Shown here: positions 1 through 12,477 of the stretch, one piece after another
Numbering within the stretch: the first letter of the stretch is position 1
How the letters are laid out: each line of letters opens with the position of its first letter
Assembly: GCA_028753945.1 (NCBI GenBank)
Contig: JAPNXP010000004.1
Span: 4,898,001-4,962,000 of the forward strand
DNA from: Hexactinellida sp. DTS-2022
Lineage: Eukaryota > Porifera > Hexactinellida
Length of the DNA: 64,000 nt
Reading direction: 5' to 3'
Translations under genes and position numbers: made by a program
Notes under the pieces: generated by a model
Told to the model about the DNA's origin: nothing
Database searches by the model: none
What the model saw: only the letters and a program-made list of their open reading frames with translations

Positions 1-1287
1 TAATTGTTATACAACCACAATATGGAGTTAAAGTGTGTTATACCATTGGCAAGTGACACTATGCAAATCCGTCTCTTCAAGCACTCATTGAGAATAACAG
101 GAAATGTAACCATTCGTCTACAAATCATATTATGACAATCTCAGCTATTTATGAGGCGGATAAGTGAAGCCGTCGTAAATATTTACATGCGATAAACACG
201 TGTAGCAGAATCTCACTCAGCTTCCAACTAAATACTGATTCCAAGCCAAGCTGGAATGGTAATTAACTATTTATTATTATTATAATGAGTAGGAACAATA
301 AGGAAATATGTTTGTTAAGAGGTTATTTCCACACAGGTTGTTATTATTAGTCCATTATTAATGTTTGTATGTGTTTAGGTTAAATGGGAATGCTATTGGT
401 TATAGTATTAGTATAGTCAGTCTATAAGTAATCTCTTTAGTAAAAGTGTGTATTAATATAAGTCAGGTTTCGACTAGGTGCGCGGGAAAATCGAGATTTA
501 ATAATAAATCCCATAGATTTATTTAAACTCAATCAAGTTGTATAAAAGTTAATTATCCCCTAAGTATTGTACGTACGTACACTCCCTGACCAAAAGTATT
601 TGAACAGGAATTGTAATGCAGACACAATAATCTTCTAACAGAGTTTTAAAGGCCATTTTTACTACTCTGAAATGACTGTAAATTTATTGCTATATAGTTA
701 TGAATTTTAAACCATTGTGATTTTAGGCCATTTTCAGCCAATACCCATGAAGTGACATAGTGTCCCTGCCACTTGTGACACAAGTGGCACAAATTGGATT
801 TTAATACCATTAGTTGATAACTTAAAAATGTAATTACATATATTTAGGTATTTTCAGGATGTCTACTGTCGCTGAGAAACTTTAGAATTATTTTCTGTTG
901 TTTTTTTTAATTGGATTTTTGAAAAATAAACGCGAAAATAATAAGCGCCGGGTGGCTTATTCTGGGAAATACGGTACAAGAAAAAAGGCGAATTCAATTT
1001 CTGATTCCCTAAATTTCATGAATCTTAATATTTATAGTGTACTTTTCCAAAAAATAATATGAATGAAACTAAATTCGTGAGAATATCAATTTGCACAGAA
1101 ACTTTTATATTTTACAAGCACGATAGGCTGATTGAAGGTCACGATCTTTTAGGTAAAATAACTGATACTTACATCTATTTTGATGACTAATTATTCGCTA
1201 ATTATATATTAATTAAGTTATTAACGTCTGATGAAATTAGTTAAAATTATTAAAAATATAAAAAAGTATGAAATCAGGTTTACTCAC
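1..1287. other. non-coding left flank, probably intron of the gene at 1288
   Basis: No supportable exon is seen. The stretch is AT-rich. At about 581-606 there is a Tc1/mariner-like terminus (CCTGACCAAAAGTATTTGAA) with no partner end found nearby. Near 945-975 there is a sequence like the ends of the 'AAATACGGTA' elements found elsewhere in the window. Confidence 0.4.
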
Positions 1288-1657
1288 CCGATTCTGAGAT
1301 TTCATTATAAACGCTTTCTACGAATATTTCCTGTTGAGCGCCTAACCCCCCAGAAGACACATTACTCGTGCCAGAAGATTTAATGTTACTGTCCGGACTT
1401 GAACTTGTGATTTTATAGGCTTTACTGAGTTCGCTCGTTATCGTCTCTGTGTCACTACTGGAGGCAGTCAGAAACGGGGATTTATTTTGATCACCGGTCT
1501 CCATTGTTTGGGACTCGCATTCGAGAGAATCGCGGTTTTTATCACTACTAACAGATCGAGTATCTTCTTTAGAATTCATTAAATCTGAACAATTGGCAGC
1601 TCGTATATCGTTATTCGTTATACTACTCGGAACTTCACTCAACAACTCACTACTCAT
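1288..1657 (-). CDS. first coding exon of an unrecognised Ser/Glu-rich protein (gene continues left of the window)
   Basis: The exon opens with an ATG at 1657 and runs 123 codons before a strong donor (CGG|GTGAGT; GT at 1287-1286); reading on reaches a stop two codons later, which supports splicing. The encoded segment is rich in Ser, Thr, Glu, Asp and Asn, has no predicted membrane segment or known motif, and looks disordered. It may be the N-terminal tail of a larger protein whose remaining exons lie left of base 1. No function can be given. Confidence 0.5.
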
Positions 1658-2280
1658 TTATTCGTGTTAGAATAACATAATAGTTAATGCATAGACTGAA
1701 TCTAATTTATACACAAATACAACGGAAGCTTGTCAACTTCAATAGTAGTTATATCAATAGAAACCCAATGGTGCAGCGATAATTGGAGCTACAAGTTACT
1801 CTGTAATACATGCAAGGAGAATGTCGCGTATAAGAAGTCCATAAGATCTTTGTTGAGTGAATAAACTTATTGGGTGCACATAGAAATACGGAGAAATATC
1901 GTAGTAAGTTAATAACATTAATGGACTGTGTAACTTGTATCGGTAGAATCTGTATTTATATTAGTTTACAGTTTTCATACGTATATTCATTCGGTCTAGA
2001 TTTTATTAGTTATTTCAACTTAACAATAAACATATTTATTGGTGCTAGTCTGCTAGACAATACAAAATTAGTATTCAGCATACTATATAACATTAGTAAG
2101 TTAGTCTCAGTCATAAGTTATTATAAATACATTTTCTATTTCCTTACCACTTTAATACAATCCGGATAATAAACACATATAACTGTATAGAACACTCAAA
2201 TTTGCTGATCAATTAATTCTCGTTACAAACGAACACGGTTAATACATACTGGATACACTATAAGAACATGATTGGAAGTA

Positions 2281-2414
2281 CAGTGAAGTTCGCTTAATAG
2301 CAACCCGTGTTTGGCACCAAATCTGGTTGCTAATAGGGGAATGAAATTAACAGTATTATCACGCTTGGGACCCGAAAAGCGGTTGCTATTACTTGCTAAT
2401 AAAGAACTCCACTG
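2281..2414. mobile_element. MITE with TA duplication
   Basis: Imperfect terminal inverted repeats, CAGTGAAGTTC at the left and GAACTCCACTG at the right, flanked by TA on both sides. It has no coding capacity. Internal 'TTGCTAATA' motifs recur in relatives near 4222-4360, 19690-19878 and 30885-31010. Confidence 0.7.
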
Positions 2415-2524
2415 TAAATAAATATGTTCTTCCTCAAAACCTTTAAATACTCAGTGATACCTGTTTATATGTAGTTCAGAAAAAGCGAACAAATTTATAC
2501 GGTCCCCTTGTACAAACGAAGGGA

Positions 2525-2646
2525 GGTAGATGCCGGTTATAAGAACATTCTACTGGAAAACGGTTGCCATATACCATATAATTTATGCCGGTTATAAGAA
2601 CATTCTATGCAGTTCCCGACGATGTTCTTATAACCGGCATCCACTG
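2525..2646. mobile_element. MITE, 'GGTTATAAGAACAT' family
   Basis: The right end is CCGGCATCCACTG followed by TA; the left end (GTAGATGCCGG) is slightly truncated. The interior repeats GGTTATAAGAACATTCTA and ends in its inverse. Relatives lie at 4368-4503, 18464-18595 and 51898-52045. Confidence 0.65.
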
Positions 2647-2848
2647 TATAAGGAAACACATCGGTTATAACATATATTAAGGGTCACTATTAGTAATAGC
2701 AGATAAGCATAAGTACTAAAAGCTAACAAAGTCATTGGAAGAGCTCAACATAGCATAAAAAAGTATATTTGAGTGTTGTTATATACAGTCTCTGATATAC
2801 AAATTAGATTTACTCTAATAAAAATAGCTTTAGCAATGCGATGGGGCA

Positions 2849-5800
2849 TTAGGCATCTGTTTCATTTACGTATGTAGCAGGAAAAACACCGATTTTATTG
2901 TTTAGTTTTCCTTTCCACCAGCCTGGATCATCTTTTTCTAAAATCGAAATTATATCGCCAGGAGCTATCGTCAGCTCATCGAATGCCTGCGCTTCGTAAT
3001 CATACTGGGCGATGCATTGACCTAAGAAATTGTTTGTGTTGCTTTGGTTGGCATCCGATATTTCCAGAGACGGGCTGTAATAGGCTGTGGCCCCATACTC
3101 CGATTCGTCTGGGAAATCTCCCGGGATGCTAGACTTCCCGTAAGACTGACTGTCTATAGTGAATAAATGGGAAAATAGATAAGTTCTGTTGTAAATTCCG
3201 TTAATTAAAATACAAATTATTCTTGCCACAAACCTGTTTCTAACATAATGCAAACAAATATTCAATGTTGATTACTAAATTTTAAAATCATGCAAATGTT
3301 TGAATAAAGATACAAATTTGTTTTGATATTTAAAAAGCCAAATTTAATGGAGAACCCAAAATTATGTTTAAAAAAAAAATCTTTTTGAGACATTTCATTT
3401 CAGACAGCCAAATTTTCAGACAGAAATAATTTGATTGTTTACCCACAAGTTAATAAATTAGATCCTATATTGTTTGCTAAACTAGCTATAGCACATAATG
3501 GATATAGTGATAATTTTGCTCCTTTAGGTGTCCCCCCGAGCAAATCCCATACAAATTTCATTGGTTATAGTGATATAATTTGGCCAAATATACCATGTCC
3601 CCACCATTATCACTAGTATATCCATTAAGTACTACTGTATACTATTACTGTAGCTAGCTATACTGTAGTTAGCTACTATACGGCTACTGTATACCCATGA
3701 GAACCGCTCTCCCGGGGATGGTCTGGTATATGCTGTTGTGCTGCTCGTCTGCCAGCTCAGTGACGTCCTGCACCGGGACCCGTAGCTTAGCCTGCGGCAC
3801 CTGTCCCTTCACGTCAGCTGACAGCTGTATGTACGGGTCCAGATGCGAATTGCTGGGGGACTGCGATGTGAGCGTGAGGAGACTCTTCTCTATGAGATAG
3901 TGACTTGCTTTGAGGTAGTTAGTTAGCGTGTCCATCTCCAGGAGCTGTCTTCTGACGTCATCCTGTCCGGAGGCGGTGGAGAAGTTCGGAGTTTGTTCGT
4001 AGGCAGTGGAGAGCTGCTGGACCCCAGCCTTGCCTTTCTGAGTTCCGAGAATTGCCTCCTCGAACTCAGTTAGACGTCGCTCCAACATCAATCTATGTAC
4101 ACATACGTAATAGCATCAATCTATACAGATATACTGTAGCATCAATCTATACAGATATACTGTAGCATCAATCTATACAGATACTATACTGTAGCAGTAA
4201 TACGTAGCTATACTTACAGTAGTGTATATTTTCACGTAATTTAACAAGTTACATTTCGCACGTAATTTGTTTGCTAATAGGCTAACTTGCTATTATAGGA
4301 ACATAATCAACATTAAATGTACTCGTTTGGGAACTGAAAATAACTTGCTAATAGAACAATATTGCTACAGTAAATACCGGATATAAGAACATTCTACTGG
4401 AAAACGGTTGTCATATACCCTATATAATTTATGCCGGTTATAAGAACATTATATGCAGTTCCCGACGATGTTCTTATAACTGGCAATGGTCCGGCATCCA
4501 CTGTATTAGAAAAACACCACTGTAATATGAAAAACTTGAATACCTATGTACCTTCTAGTCTCCGGCTTAAGCGAGGTATCCTCCAAGTGTTCGTATCCGT
4601 AGTACAGATACTGGTCTGGCTGGTACTCCCCCATGCCCAGTCTGTTGCAAGTGGACTCTATGTCGGACTGAGGAGATATCCGGGTCACCACCTCTGAGAG
4701 CTCCTGACAGACCGTCTGCAGCTTGGGAGCCGTCATGTCCAGGGCGCCTATGTACTGACGGAGCGAGTCTGCGAATGTGCTGATTCGCTCCTGCTCCATT
4801 TGTTGGCTATCTGAGAAGTATATATATAGTATAACCTCGTTAGTAAGTATGGTGAGGGAGCGTAAAATGTGTCTCCGTATCTTAAGTTCTTAACTACGTA
4901 TTAAGTTGATATCAACCTGTGTTATTTGTATTGAAAAGGCTTGAAAGGGGACTGAAATAGTGTATGTATTAATTAACCGGGAATTCGTATTAATTAACCG
5001 TGTTTGTATTAACGAGGTTCTACTGTACTTCCAAGTGTAAACAAGTTGAGAGCAAGAATTTCTTAAGAAATAAAAAATACTTTTATATTGACAAGAGCAA
5101 CTCCTTTGGGCGGTTCAAAAATCTGTAGAACCTCGTTAATACAAACGCGGGTAATACGAATTTCCGGTTAGTACGTACACTATTTCAGTCCCATCATAGC
5201 CTTTTAATACAAATGAAACCGGTTAATACGAATTCGAATAAGGAAGTAACGAACTAACGAGGTTTTACTGTAGTTAAAATTTATATATTTGAATTTTGAG
5301 TGGATTAAAACCAGTGAGATATATCCTTCGTTAATTTGTTTAGCAAGATTTTTCCTTTTTTGCGAATATATGTTTACTTAATTAATTAAAAGTTATTCTA
5401 TTGTGCTAAGGTCACTCACGAGTACTATAAAGAAACATGTGTTAAGCCATAAATCCCAATTAGTGGTATACGAAATTAAAATTCAGCAGTTAACTAATTA
5501 AATTAGAATCAATAAAGCAGAATAGAATATTGTAATAGAAGAACACAGGTCCATAATTATTAATTATTAAAACCTTTATAAGGCCTCTATTGCATAATGA
5601 TAAAGAGCGTGTTGAATGGGATGTGAACCTAACAAATGCCGAATCTCTAATCTGTACATGCTATTAGCAATACTTTCTTTAAGTTTTAGTTCGTATTAAA
5701 GTATTCTAATTAAATTAACGTGTTAATTCACGAGTGGTTATTTGTCAGCATGTCAAGTTGATAGAACTGTTTATTTTATAAACAAATTGTTTACTACTCC

Positions 5801-8800
5801 TAGCAATAGATAGTTAAACATGTCCATAATTAATCTGTATTACGATACTAATTAAATTCATCTCATTGAGATCACTGTGTATAAAATTTTTGTGAAATTT
5901 CTCTAAATTTGGTTCGATTTGTTGAATAAAACGTATCTCTCAAGTAATTCGACTTATTTCGGTTGAACAAAATCCTTTATTTTGGGAATATATTTTCCTA
6001 CCAATTTTAACATTGCTGTATCCCAAATGTACCCCTAGAGTTGACTCTCGTTAATACGAACACAGATAAGGCGAAACATCGGTTAAGGAGAACAAGGTTT
6101 AATTCACCTAGCCAATACAAATGCATGTAAATTACTCCGGATAATACGAACACATTACTACGGTCCCCTAGTGCTCCTACTAACGAGAGTCTACTGTAAC
6201 ACAACACACTTATACGGTCCCCTGATGTTTCCACTAACGAGACTCTACTGTACTACGATCACATTACTACGGTCCCCTAGTGCTCCTACTAACGAGACTC
6301 TACTATGAACTAAGAACACATTACTACGGTCCCCTGGTGTTCCTACTAACGAGACTCTACTATGAACTAAGAACACATTACTACGGTCCCCTAGTGTTCC
6401 TACTAACGAGAGTCTACTGTAACACAACACACTTATACGGTCCCCTGATGTTTCCACTAACGAGACTCTACTATGAACTAAGAACACATTACTACGGTCC
6501 CCTGGTGTTCCTACTAACGAGACTCTACTATGAACTAAGAACACATTACTACGGTCCCCTGATGTTTCCACTAACGAGAGTCTACTATGAACTAAGAACA
6601 CATTACTACGGTCCCCTGGTGTTCCTACTAACGAGACTCTACTATGAACTAAGAACACATTACTACGGTCCCCTGGTGTTCCTACTAACGAGACTCTACT
6701 ATGAACTAAGAACACATTACTACGGTCCCCTGGTGTTTCCACTAACGAGACTCTACTATGAACTAAGAACACATTACTACGGTCCCCTGGTGTTCCTACT
6801 AACGAGACTCTACTATGAACTAAGAACACATTACTACGGTCCCCTGGTGTTTCCACTAACGAGACTCTACTATGAACTAAGAACACATTACTACGGTCCC
6901 CTGGTGTTTCCACTAACGAGACTCTACTATGAACTAAGAACACATTACTACGGTCCCCTGATGTTCCTACTAACGAGACTCTACTATGAACTAAGAACAC
7001 ATTACTACGGTCCCCTGGTGTTCCTACTAACGAGACTCTACTATGAACTAAGAACACATTACTACGGTCCCCTGGTGTTCCTACTAACGAGACTCTACTA
7101 TGAACTAAGAACACATTACTACGGTCCCCTGGTGTTCCTACTAACGAGACTCTACTATGAACTAAGAACACATTACTACGGTCCCCTGGTGTTCCTACTA
7201 ACGAGACTCTACTATGAACTAAGAACACATTACTACGGTCCCCTGGTGTTTCCACTAACGAGACTCTACTATGAACTAAGAACACATTACTACGGTCCCC
7301 TGGTGTTCCTACTAACGAGACTCTACTATGAACTAAGAACACATTACTACGGTCCCCTGGTGTTTCCACTAACGAGACTCTACTATGAACTAAGAACACA
7401 TTACTACGGTCCCCTGGTGTTTCCACTAACGAGACTCTACTATGAACTAAGAACACATTACTACGGTCCCCTGATGTTCCTACTAACGAGACTCTACTAT
7501 GAACTAAGAACACATTACTACGGTCCCCTGGTGTTCCTACTAACGAGACTCTACTATGAACTAAGAACACATTACTACGGTCCCCTGGTGTTCCTACTAA
7601 CGAGACTCTACTATGAACTAAGAACACATTACTACGGTCCCCTGGTGTTTCCACTAACGAGACTCTACTATGAACTAAGAACACATTACTACGGTCCCCT
7701 GGTGTTCCTACTAACGAGACTCTACTATGAACTAAGAACACATTACTACGGTCCCCTGGTGTTTCCACTAACGAGACTCTACTATGAACTAAGAACACAT
7801 TACTACGGTCCCCTGGTGTTCCTACTAACGAGACTCTACTATGAACTAAGAACACATTACTACGGTCCCCTGGTGTTTCCACTAACGAGACTCTACTATG
7901 AACTAAGAACACATTACTACGGTCCCCTGGTGTTTCCACTAACGAGACTCTACTATGAACTAAGAACACATTACTACGGTCCCCTGATGTTCCTACTAAC
8001 GAGACTCTACTATGAACTAAGAACACATTACTACGGTCCCCTGGTGTTCCTACTAACGAGACTCTACTATGAACTAAGAACACATTACTACGGTCCCCTG
8101 GTGTTCCTACTAACGAGACTCTACTATGAACTAAGAACACATTACTACGGTCCCCTGGTGTTTCCACTAACGAGACTCTACTATGAACTAAGAACACATT
8201 ACTACGGTCCCCTGATGTTCCTACTAACGAGACTCTACTATGAACTAAGAACACATTACTACGGTCCCCTGGTGTTCCTACTAACGAGACTCTACTATGA
8301 ACTAAGAACACATTACTACGGTCCCCTGGTGTTCCTACTAACGAGACTCTACTATGAACTAAGAACACATTACTACGGTCCCCTGGTGTTTCCACTAACG
8401 AGACTCTACTATGAACTAAGAACACATTACTACGGTCCCCTGGTGTTCCTACTAACGAGACTCTACTATGAACTAAGAACACATTACTACGGTCCCCTGG
8501 TGTTCCTACTAACGAGACTCTACTATGAACTAAGAACACATTACTACGGTCCCCTGGTGTTTCCACTAACGAGACTCTACTATGAACTAAGAACACATTA
8601 CTACGGTCCCCTGATGTTCCTACTAACGAGACTCTACTATGAACTAAGAACACATTACTACGGTCCCCTGGTGTTCCTACTAACGAGACTCTACTATGAA
8701 CTAAGAACACATTACTACGGTCCCCTGGTGTTCCTACTAACGAGACTCTACTATGAACTAAGAACACATTACTACGGTCCCCTGGTGTTTCCACTAACGA

Positions 8801-11545
8801 GACTCTACTATGAACTAAGAACACATTACTACGGTCCCCTGGTGTTCCTACTAACGAGACTCTACTATGAACTAAGAACACATTACTACGGTCCCCTGGT
8901 GTTTCCACTAACGAGACTCTACTATGAACTAAGAACACATTACTACGGTCCCCTGGTGTTCCTACTAACGAGACTCTACTATGAACTAAGAACACATTAC
9001 TACGGTCCCCTGGTGTTTCCACTAACGAGACTCTACTATGAACTAAGAACACATTACTACGGTCCCCTGGTGTTTCCACTAACGAGACTCTACTATGAAC
9101 TAAGAACACATTACTACGGTCCCCTGATGTTCCTACTAACGAGACTCTACTATGAACTAAGAACACATTACTACGGTCCCCTGGTGTTCCTACTAACGAG
9201 ACTCTACTATGAACTAAGAACACATTACTACGGTCCCCTGGTGTTCCTACTAACGAGACTCTACTATGAACTAAGAACACATTACTACGGTCCCCTGGTG
9301 TTCCTACTAACGAGACTCTACTATGAACTAAGAACACATTACTACGGTCCCCTGGTGTTTCCACTAACGAGACTCTACTATGAACTAAGAACACATTACT
9401 ACGGTCCCCTGATGTTCCTACTAACGAGACTCTACTATGAACTAAGAACACATTACTACGGTCCCCTGGTGTTCCTACTAACGAGACTCTACTATGAACT
9501 AAGAACACATTACTACGGTCCCCTGGTGTTCCTACTAACGAGACTCTACTATGAACTAAGAACACATTACTACGGTCCCCTGGTGTTTCCACTAACGAGA
9601 CTCTACTATGAACTAAGAACACATTACTACGGTCCCCTGGTGTTCCTACTAACGAGACTCTACTATGAACTAAGAACACATTACTACGGTCCCCTGGTGT
9701 TCCTACTAACGAGACTCTACTATGAACTAAGAACACATTACTACGGTCCCCTGGTGTTTCCACTAACGAGACTCTACTATGAACTAAGAACACATTACTA
9801 CGGTCCCCTGATGTTCCTACTAACGAGACTCTACTATGAACTAAGAACACATTACTACGGTCCCCTGGTGCTCCTACTAACGAGAGTCTACTGTGCACCA
9901 ATAAGTTATCACTGACTTACCCCTGGCGTATCTATATATAGTCCCCTCCCATATCAGCCTGGTGTCCTCCAGAGACTTGGCAGCAGAGCTCAGCAGCACG
10001 CACACCCTCTCCCCTGCCTCCTCTGCCCGCTTAGTCTTAACCTCCTGCTTAGTGATGTCCCTATCGGTGGACCTAGCTCTGTTCTCTCGCGACTCACTCA
10101 GCGTGACCTGGCACTGCTCGAGTTCTCTGGGAAGAGTAACATTAAACACTGAAAGGTAAGTTTTGTATACCGTACTTCTTACTATATGGGGACTTTCGGA
10201 AGTTTTCGCTCCTAAACGCAAATATATCCCAATTTATACGGCTCTAAGTGTATGCGCGCTCCTGTATAAAACCCTGCAGTAGATGCCGGTTATAAGAACT
10301 GTATTGTATTCAATAATGTTCGTATTATCCGGAATAAGTATTAACCAGAGTCACTTGTATCATTGTATGCAGTAGTATTAATTAATTAATTAATTAAACC
10401 TTGTATAGTGGATGCCGGATATAAGAACATCGTTGGGAACTGCATACAGTCAAAACCGGTCTCCAATTTTGTTGTATTTTCAATAGGTTTATTCAACTAT
10501 CGGATTTTTCTTACTTTATTTCCATGCAAAGAATTGGTTAGGAAACCGCACCGATTAGTACAGTAAACATTGGATTCAACGACTCTGGTTTAGACAGGCT
10601 AAAAAGGTCACTATATCCGATATCTCACTATACGTATTACGTACAACTGTTAATACTTACTTAAGTTTACTGAATTGTGTTTTCTGAGCAAGTCTGTACT
10701 TTCCCTGTCTCTCAACATAGGATTTGCTGTTCTTCTCAAACTGACCCTCCAAAGCCTTCCTGTCCCTAACCTGCATCTGGTAGAACTCAGCCAATCCCTT
10801 GCTGAGTGTGTCCAACGAGCCGGCCAGCTTAGAGTGGATCTCAGACTCAGATTCGAGATTCCCCGTGAACTTACTCCAAGCACTCTACAGCAGTAAATGT
10901 CATAACAGACATGTCTATAACAGACATGTCCATAACAGACATGTCTATAACAGACATGTCTATAACAGACATGTCTATAACAGACATGTCTATAACAGAC
11001 ATGTCCATAACAGACATGTCCATAACAGACAAAGTAATTAAAACTAATGTACTGAATAAGTCATCACTAGAATGAATTGACGTTATTACTGTCATTCTTA
11101 TAACACTGATACAGTATACTCCGCTTAATAGAGTCACCTCGGGACCAGGTTACTTCGACCCGATTAAGCGGAGAAATCGATTAACGGAAAATATTTTAAG
11201 CCAAACTGTCATTCCGTCCTATAAATCCTGTGAAATCTTGACCCCATTAAGCGGAGAAATCTATTATTAACCGGTGGCTCTATTAAGCGGAGTTGACTGT
11301 ATATGGAATTTAACCTAATTTATAGCAAATAACTAACTAACCTGTATAGTGCCTAGACAGAGGTGATTTAATTTATTTCCCTTCTGCGTGAGTCGCATTA
11401 GTTTGTTGGAGAATTCCCTTTCCAGTTCCCCTCTTTCCTGCACTACCTGATAGAATTCTTTAAGAAATTCTAGATTCATTTTGTTGTGCTTTCGGATTGT
11501 GTCATAGCCTGGGTTTCCCCAAAAGCACTGATCGTAGCTCGCCAT
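2849..11545 (-). CDS. NOSTRIN: NOSTRIN-like F-BAR / HR1 / SH3 protein, six exons
   Basis: Exons join in phase: 11545-11342, 10884-10661, 10126-9921, 4810-4552, 4092-3695, 3153-2849, giving 531 aa. Residues 1 to about 295 form an F-BAR domain (start ATG at 11545; motif MEQERI early in exon 4). Exon 5 carries a coiled HR1-like segment. The last 60 residues are an SH3 domain with the AQYDYEAQAFDELTI start, the GWWKG Trp pair and the FPATYV end. Order and length match NOSTRIN (about 500 aa), which links membranes to the actin and endocytic machinery and binds nitric-oxide synthase in vertebrates; CIP4/FBP17 proteins share the architecture and are the main alternative. Intron 3 (4811-9920) contains the 57-bp minisatellite. 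All junctions are GT-AG. Confidence 0.8.
4368..4503. mobile_element. MITE, 'GGTTATAAGAACAT' family
   Basis: Starts CAGTAAATACCGG and ends CCGGCATCCACTG before TA, with the same interior as the copy at 2525-2646. It lies in intron 4 of the NOSTRIN-like gene, about 50 bases from the exon 4 donor. Confidence 0.65.
4829..5025. mobile_element. MITE, 'AACCTCGTTAATACGAAC' family
   Basis: Begins with AACCTCGTTAGTAAG and ends ACGAGGTTCTACTG before TA. The interior carries GGGACTGAAATAGTGTATGT, a phrase shared with copies at 5123-5270, 16223-16381 and 21935-22080. Confidence 0.55.
5123..5270. mobile_element. MITE, 'AACCTCGTTAATACGAAC' family
   Basis: GTAGAACCTCGTTAATAC at the left and ACGAGGTTTTACTG at the right, with ACTATTTCAGTCCC inside. 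Lies in intron 3 of the NOSTRIN-like gene, left of the minisatellite. Confidence 0.55.
6042..6199. mobile_element. MITE, 'ACTCTCGTTAATACGAAC' family, probable founder of the minisatellite
   Basis: TGACTCTCGTTAATACGAAC at the left, ACGAGAGTCTACTG at the right. The right third (ACGGTCCCCT..ACTAACGAGAGTCTACT) is the same sequence that is reiterated in the adjoining 57-bp array. It sits directly against the array. Confidence 0.65.
6200..9893. repeat. 57-bp minisatellite, about 65 units, with higher-order structure
   Basis: Units of exactly 57 bp carry CTACTAACGAGACTCTACTA, then TGAACTAAGAACACATTACT, then ACGGTCCCCTGGTGTTC. Variants are few: TTCCTAC versus TTTCCAC and GGTGTT versus GATGTT. Because 57 is 3 x 19 and the unit lacks stops, long open frames exist on both strands; they are not genes. 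Units bearing GATGTTCC fall near 6958, 7470, 7984, 8212, 8611, 9124, 9409 and 9808. The two blocks 7470-8611 (20 units) and 8611-9808 (21 units) share the same variant order. It lies wholly inside intron 3 of the NOSTRIN-like gene. Confidence 0.95.
10901..11030. repeat. 15-bp tandem repeat (AACAGACATGTCTAT), about 8.7 units
   Basis: Eight copies of AGACATGTC[CT] occur at 15-bp spacing. Each core is a 10-bp palindrome or near-palindrome. The array lies in intron 1 of the NOSTRIN-like gene, ending about 15 bases upstream of the exon 2 acceptor (AG at 10886-10885), where a branch point and pyrimidine tract are expected. Confidence 0.9.
11112..11299. mobile_element. MITE, 'CTCCGCTTAATAGAG' family
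   Basis: CAGTATACTCCGCTTAATAG at the left and TTAAGCGGAGTTGACTG at the right, flanked by TA on both sides. A relative with an expanded internal repeat lies at 23375-23652. Located in intron 1 of the NOSTRIN-like gene. Confidence 0.7.
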
Positions 11546-11771
11546 TCGTTCTTGCTAATGTAGGAATTAACAGCGAATTCTTGTTACAATGTTTGTCGAT
11601 CATAATTTTAAGAAATTTGTAAAAAGTAGCTTTTTAACTCGATTTTAATCACAAATCTACACTAAATTCAGTGCATTTTGTGTAGTTTCTTGTAACTTGA
11701 CTCTGTGGAGTTAAATATGCAAATTAGAGAATTATAAATCTTTCTAAAGCTTTATATATGTACTTCTAATA

Positions 11772-11925
11772 CAGTATACTCTCGTTAATACGAACACGGT
11801 TAAGGAGTACATGGTTAATTCCCTTTTATACAAATACATGCAAGTAACTCGGTTAAAATACGAATTTTCGGAAATACGCACAAATTTAAACGGTCCCCTT
11901 GATGATCGTATTAAAGAGAGTCTAG
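11772..11925. mobile_element. MITE, 'ACTCTCGTTAATACGAAC' family
   Basis: CAGTATACTCTCGTTAATAC at the left; the right end (AAGAGAGTCTAGTA) is slightly decayed. The interior has the family phrases ACGGTTAAGGAGTACA and TACAAATACATGCAAGT. Upstream of the NOSTRIN-like gene. Confidence 0.6.
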
Positions 11926-12301
11926 TATAGAATTATAAGGAATTATTACAATCTCAAATTATATTAATACCAATTATTACAATCTCAAATTATATTTATA
12001 CCAAACTAATTTTGGCATGAAAAGGAGCACCGAACCGTACAATAGAAAGAAGACAGTCAAAGAAAATTTCAAACCGAATTATTGAAAGAAATTCAACCCA
12101 TATAGGAAACAATGTTTCAGTCCTACAAAGTAAATATAATTAGCTTTGTTTAGCTCTGGAATTCGGAATATAGGCAGGAGTTAAACAACATATCCCATTG
12201 GAATAATAGTCGGATTTCTACAAAAAGATGTAACATTAGCTTTCTATTAATGCTATGGAAGAGCTCAGAAATAAATGAAATATTCGGGTTTTCACACAAA
12301 G

Positions 12302-12477
12302 CAGTGATCGGCAACCAGTGGGCCGCGAGGCTATTTTGTATGGGCCTCGTGAAACTTCTGACATGTTCATATTGTATACAATATTATGTTCAACTACCCA
12401 TGATAATTTAAATCTGGGCCAAATGACATTTTGTTCTTGTAAAGTGGGCCACCGAGAAACCAAGTTGCCGACCACTG
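12302..12477. mobile_element. hAT-like MITE with perfect 8-bp target duplication
   Basis: A 176-bp element with inverted ends CAGTGATCGGCAACC and TTGCCGACCACTG, flanked on both sides by ACACAAAG (12294-12301 and 12478-12485). The 8-bp duplication and CAG ends are hAT hallmarks. It has no coding capacity. Confidence 0.85.

Larger units (their letters stand above)
1658..2848. other. intergenic spacer between the left gene and the NOSTRIN-like gene
   Basis: No gene is supported; a frame at 1870-2169 lacks an ATG start and any recognisable motif. The right part holds the two small DNA transposons listed separately (2281-2414 and 2525-2646). Confidence 0.5.

Noticed and set aside
1870..2169. Hydrophobic plus-strand frame of 99 codons
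   Set aside because: It begins at TTG rather than ATG, is AT-rich, and shows no motif or splice context.
6200..9893. CRISPR-like array appearance
   Set aside because: Units are contiguous tandem copies without unique spacers, in a eukaryotic intron.
6245..9915. Two overlapping open frames of about 1,200 codons on opposite strands
   Set aside because: They are produced by the 57-bp repeat, whose length is a multiple of three and which lacks stops in these frames. No promoter, no domain, and both strands are open at once.
10799..11137. Frames encoding NRHVY or MDMSVI repeats
   Set aside because: They translate the 15-bp intronic tandem repeat next to exon 2 of the NOSTRIN-like gene.
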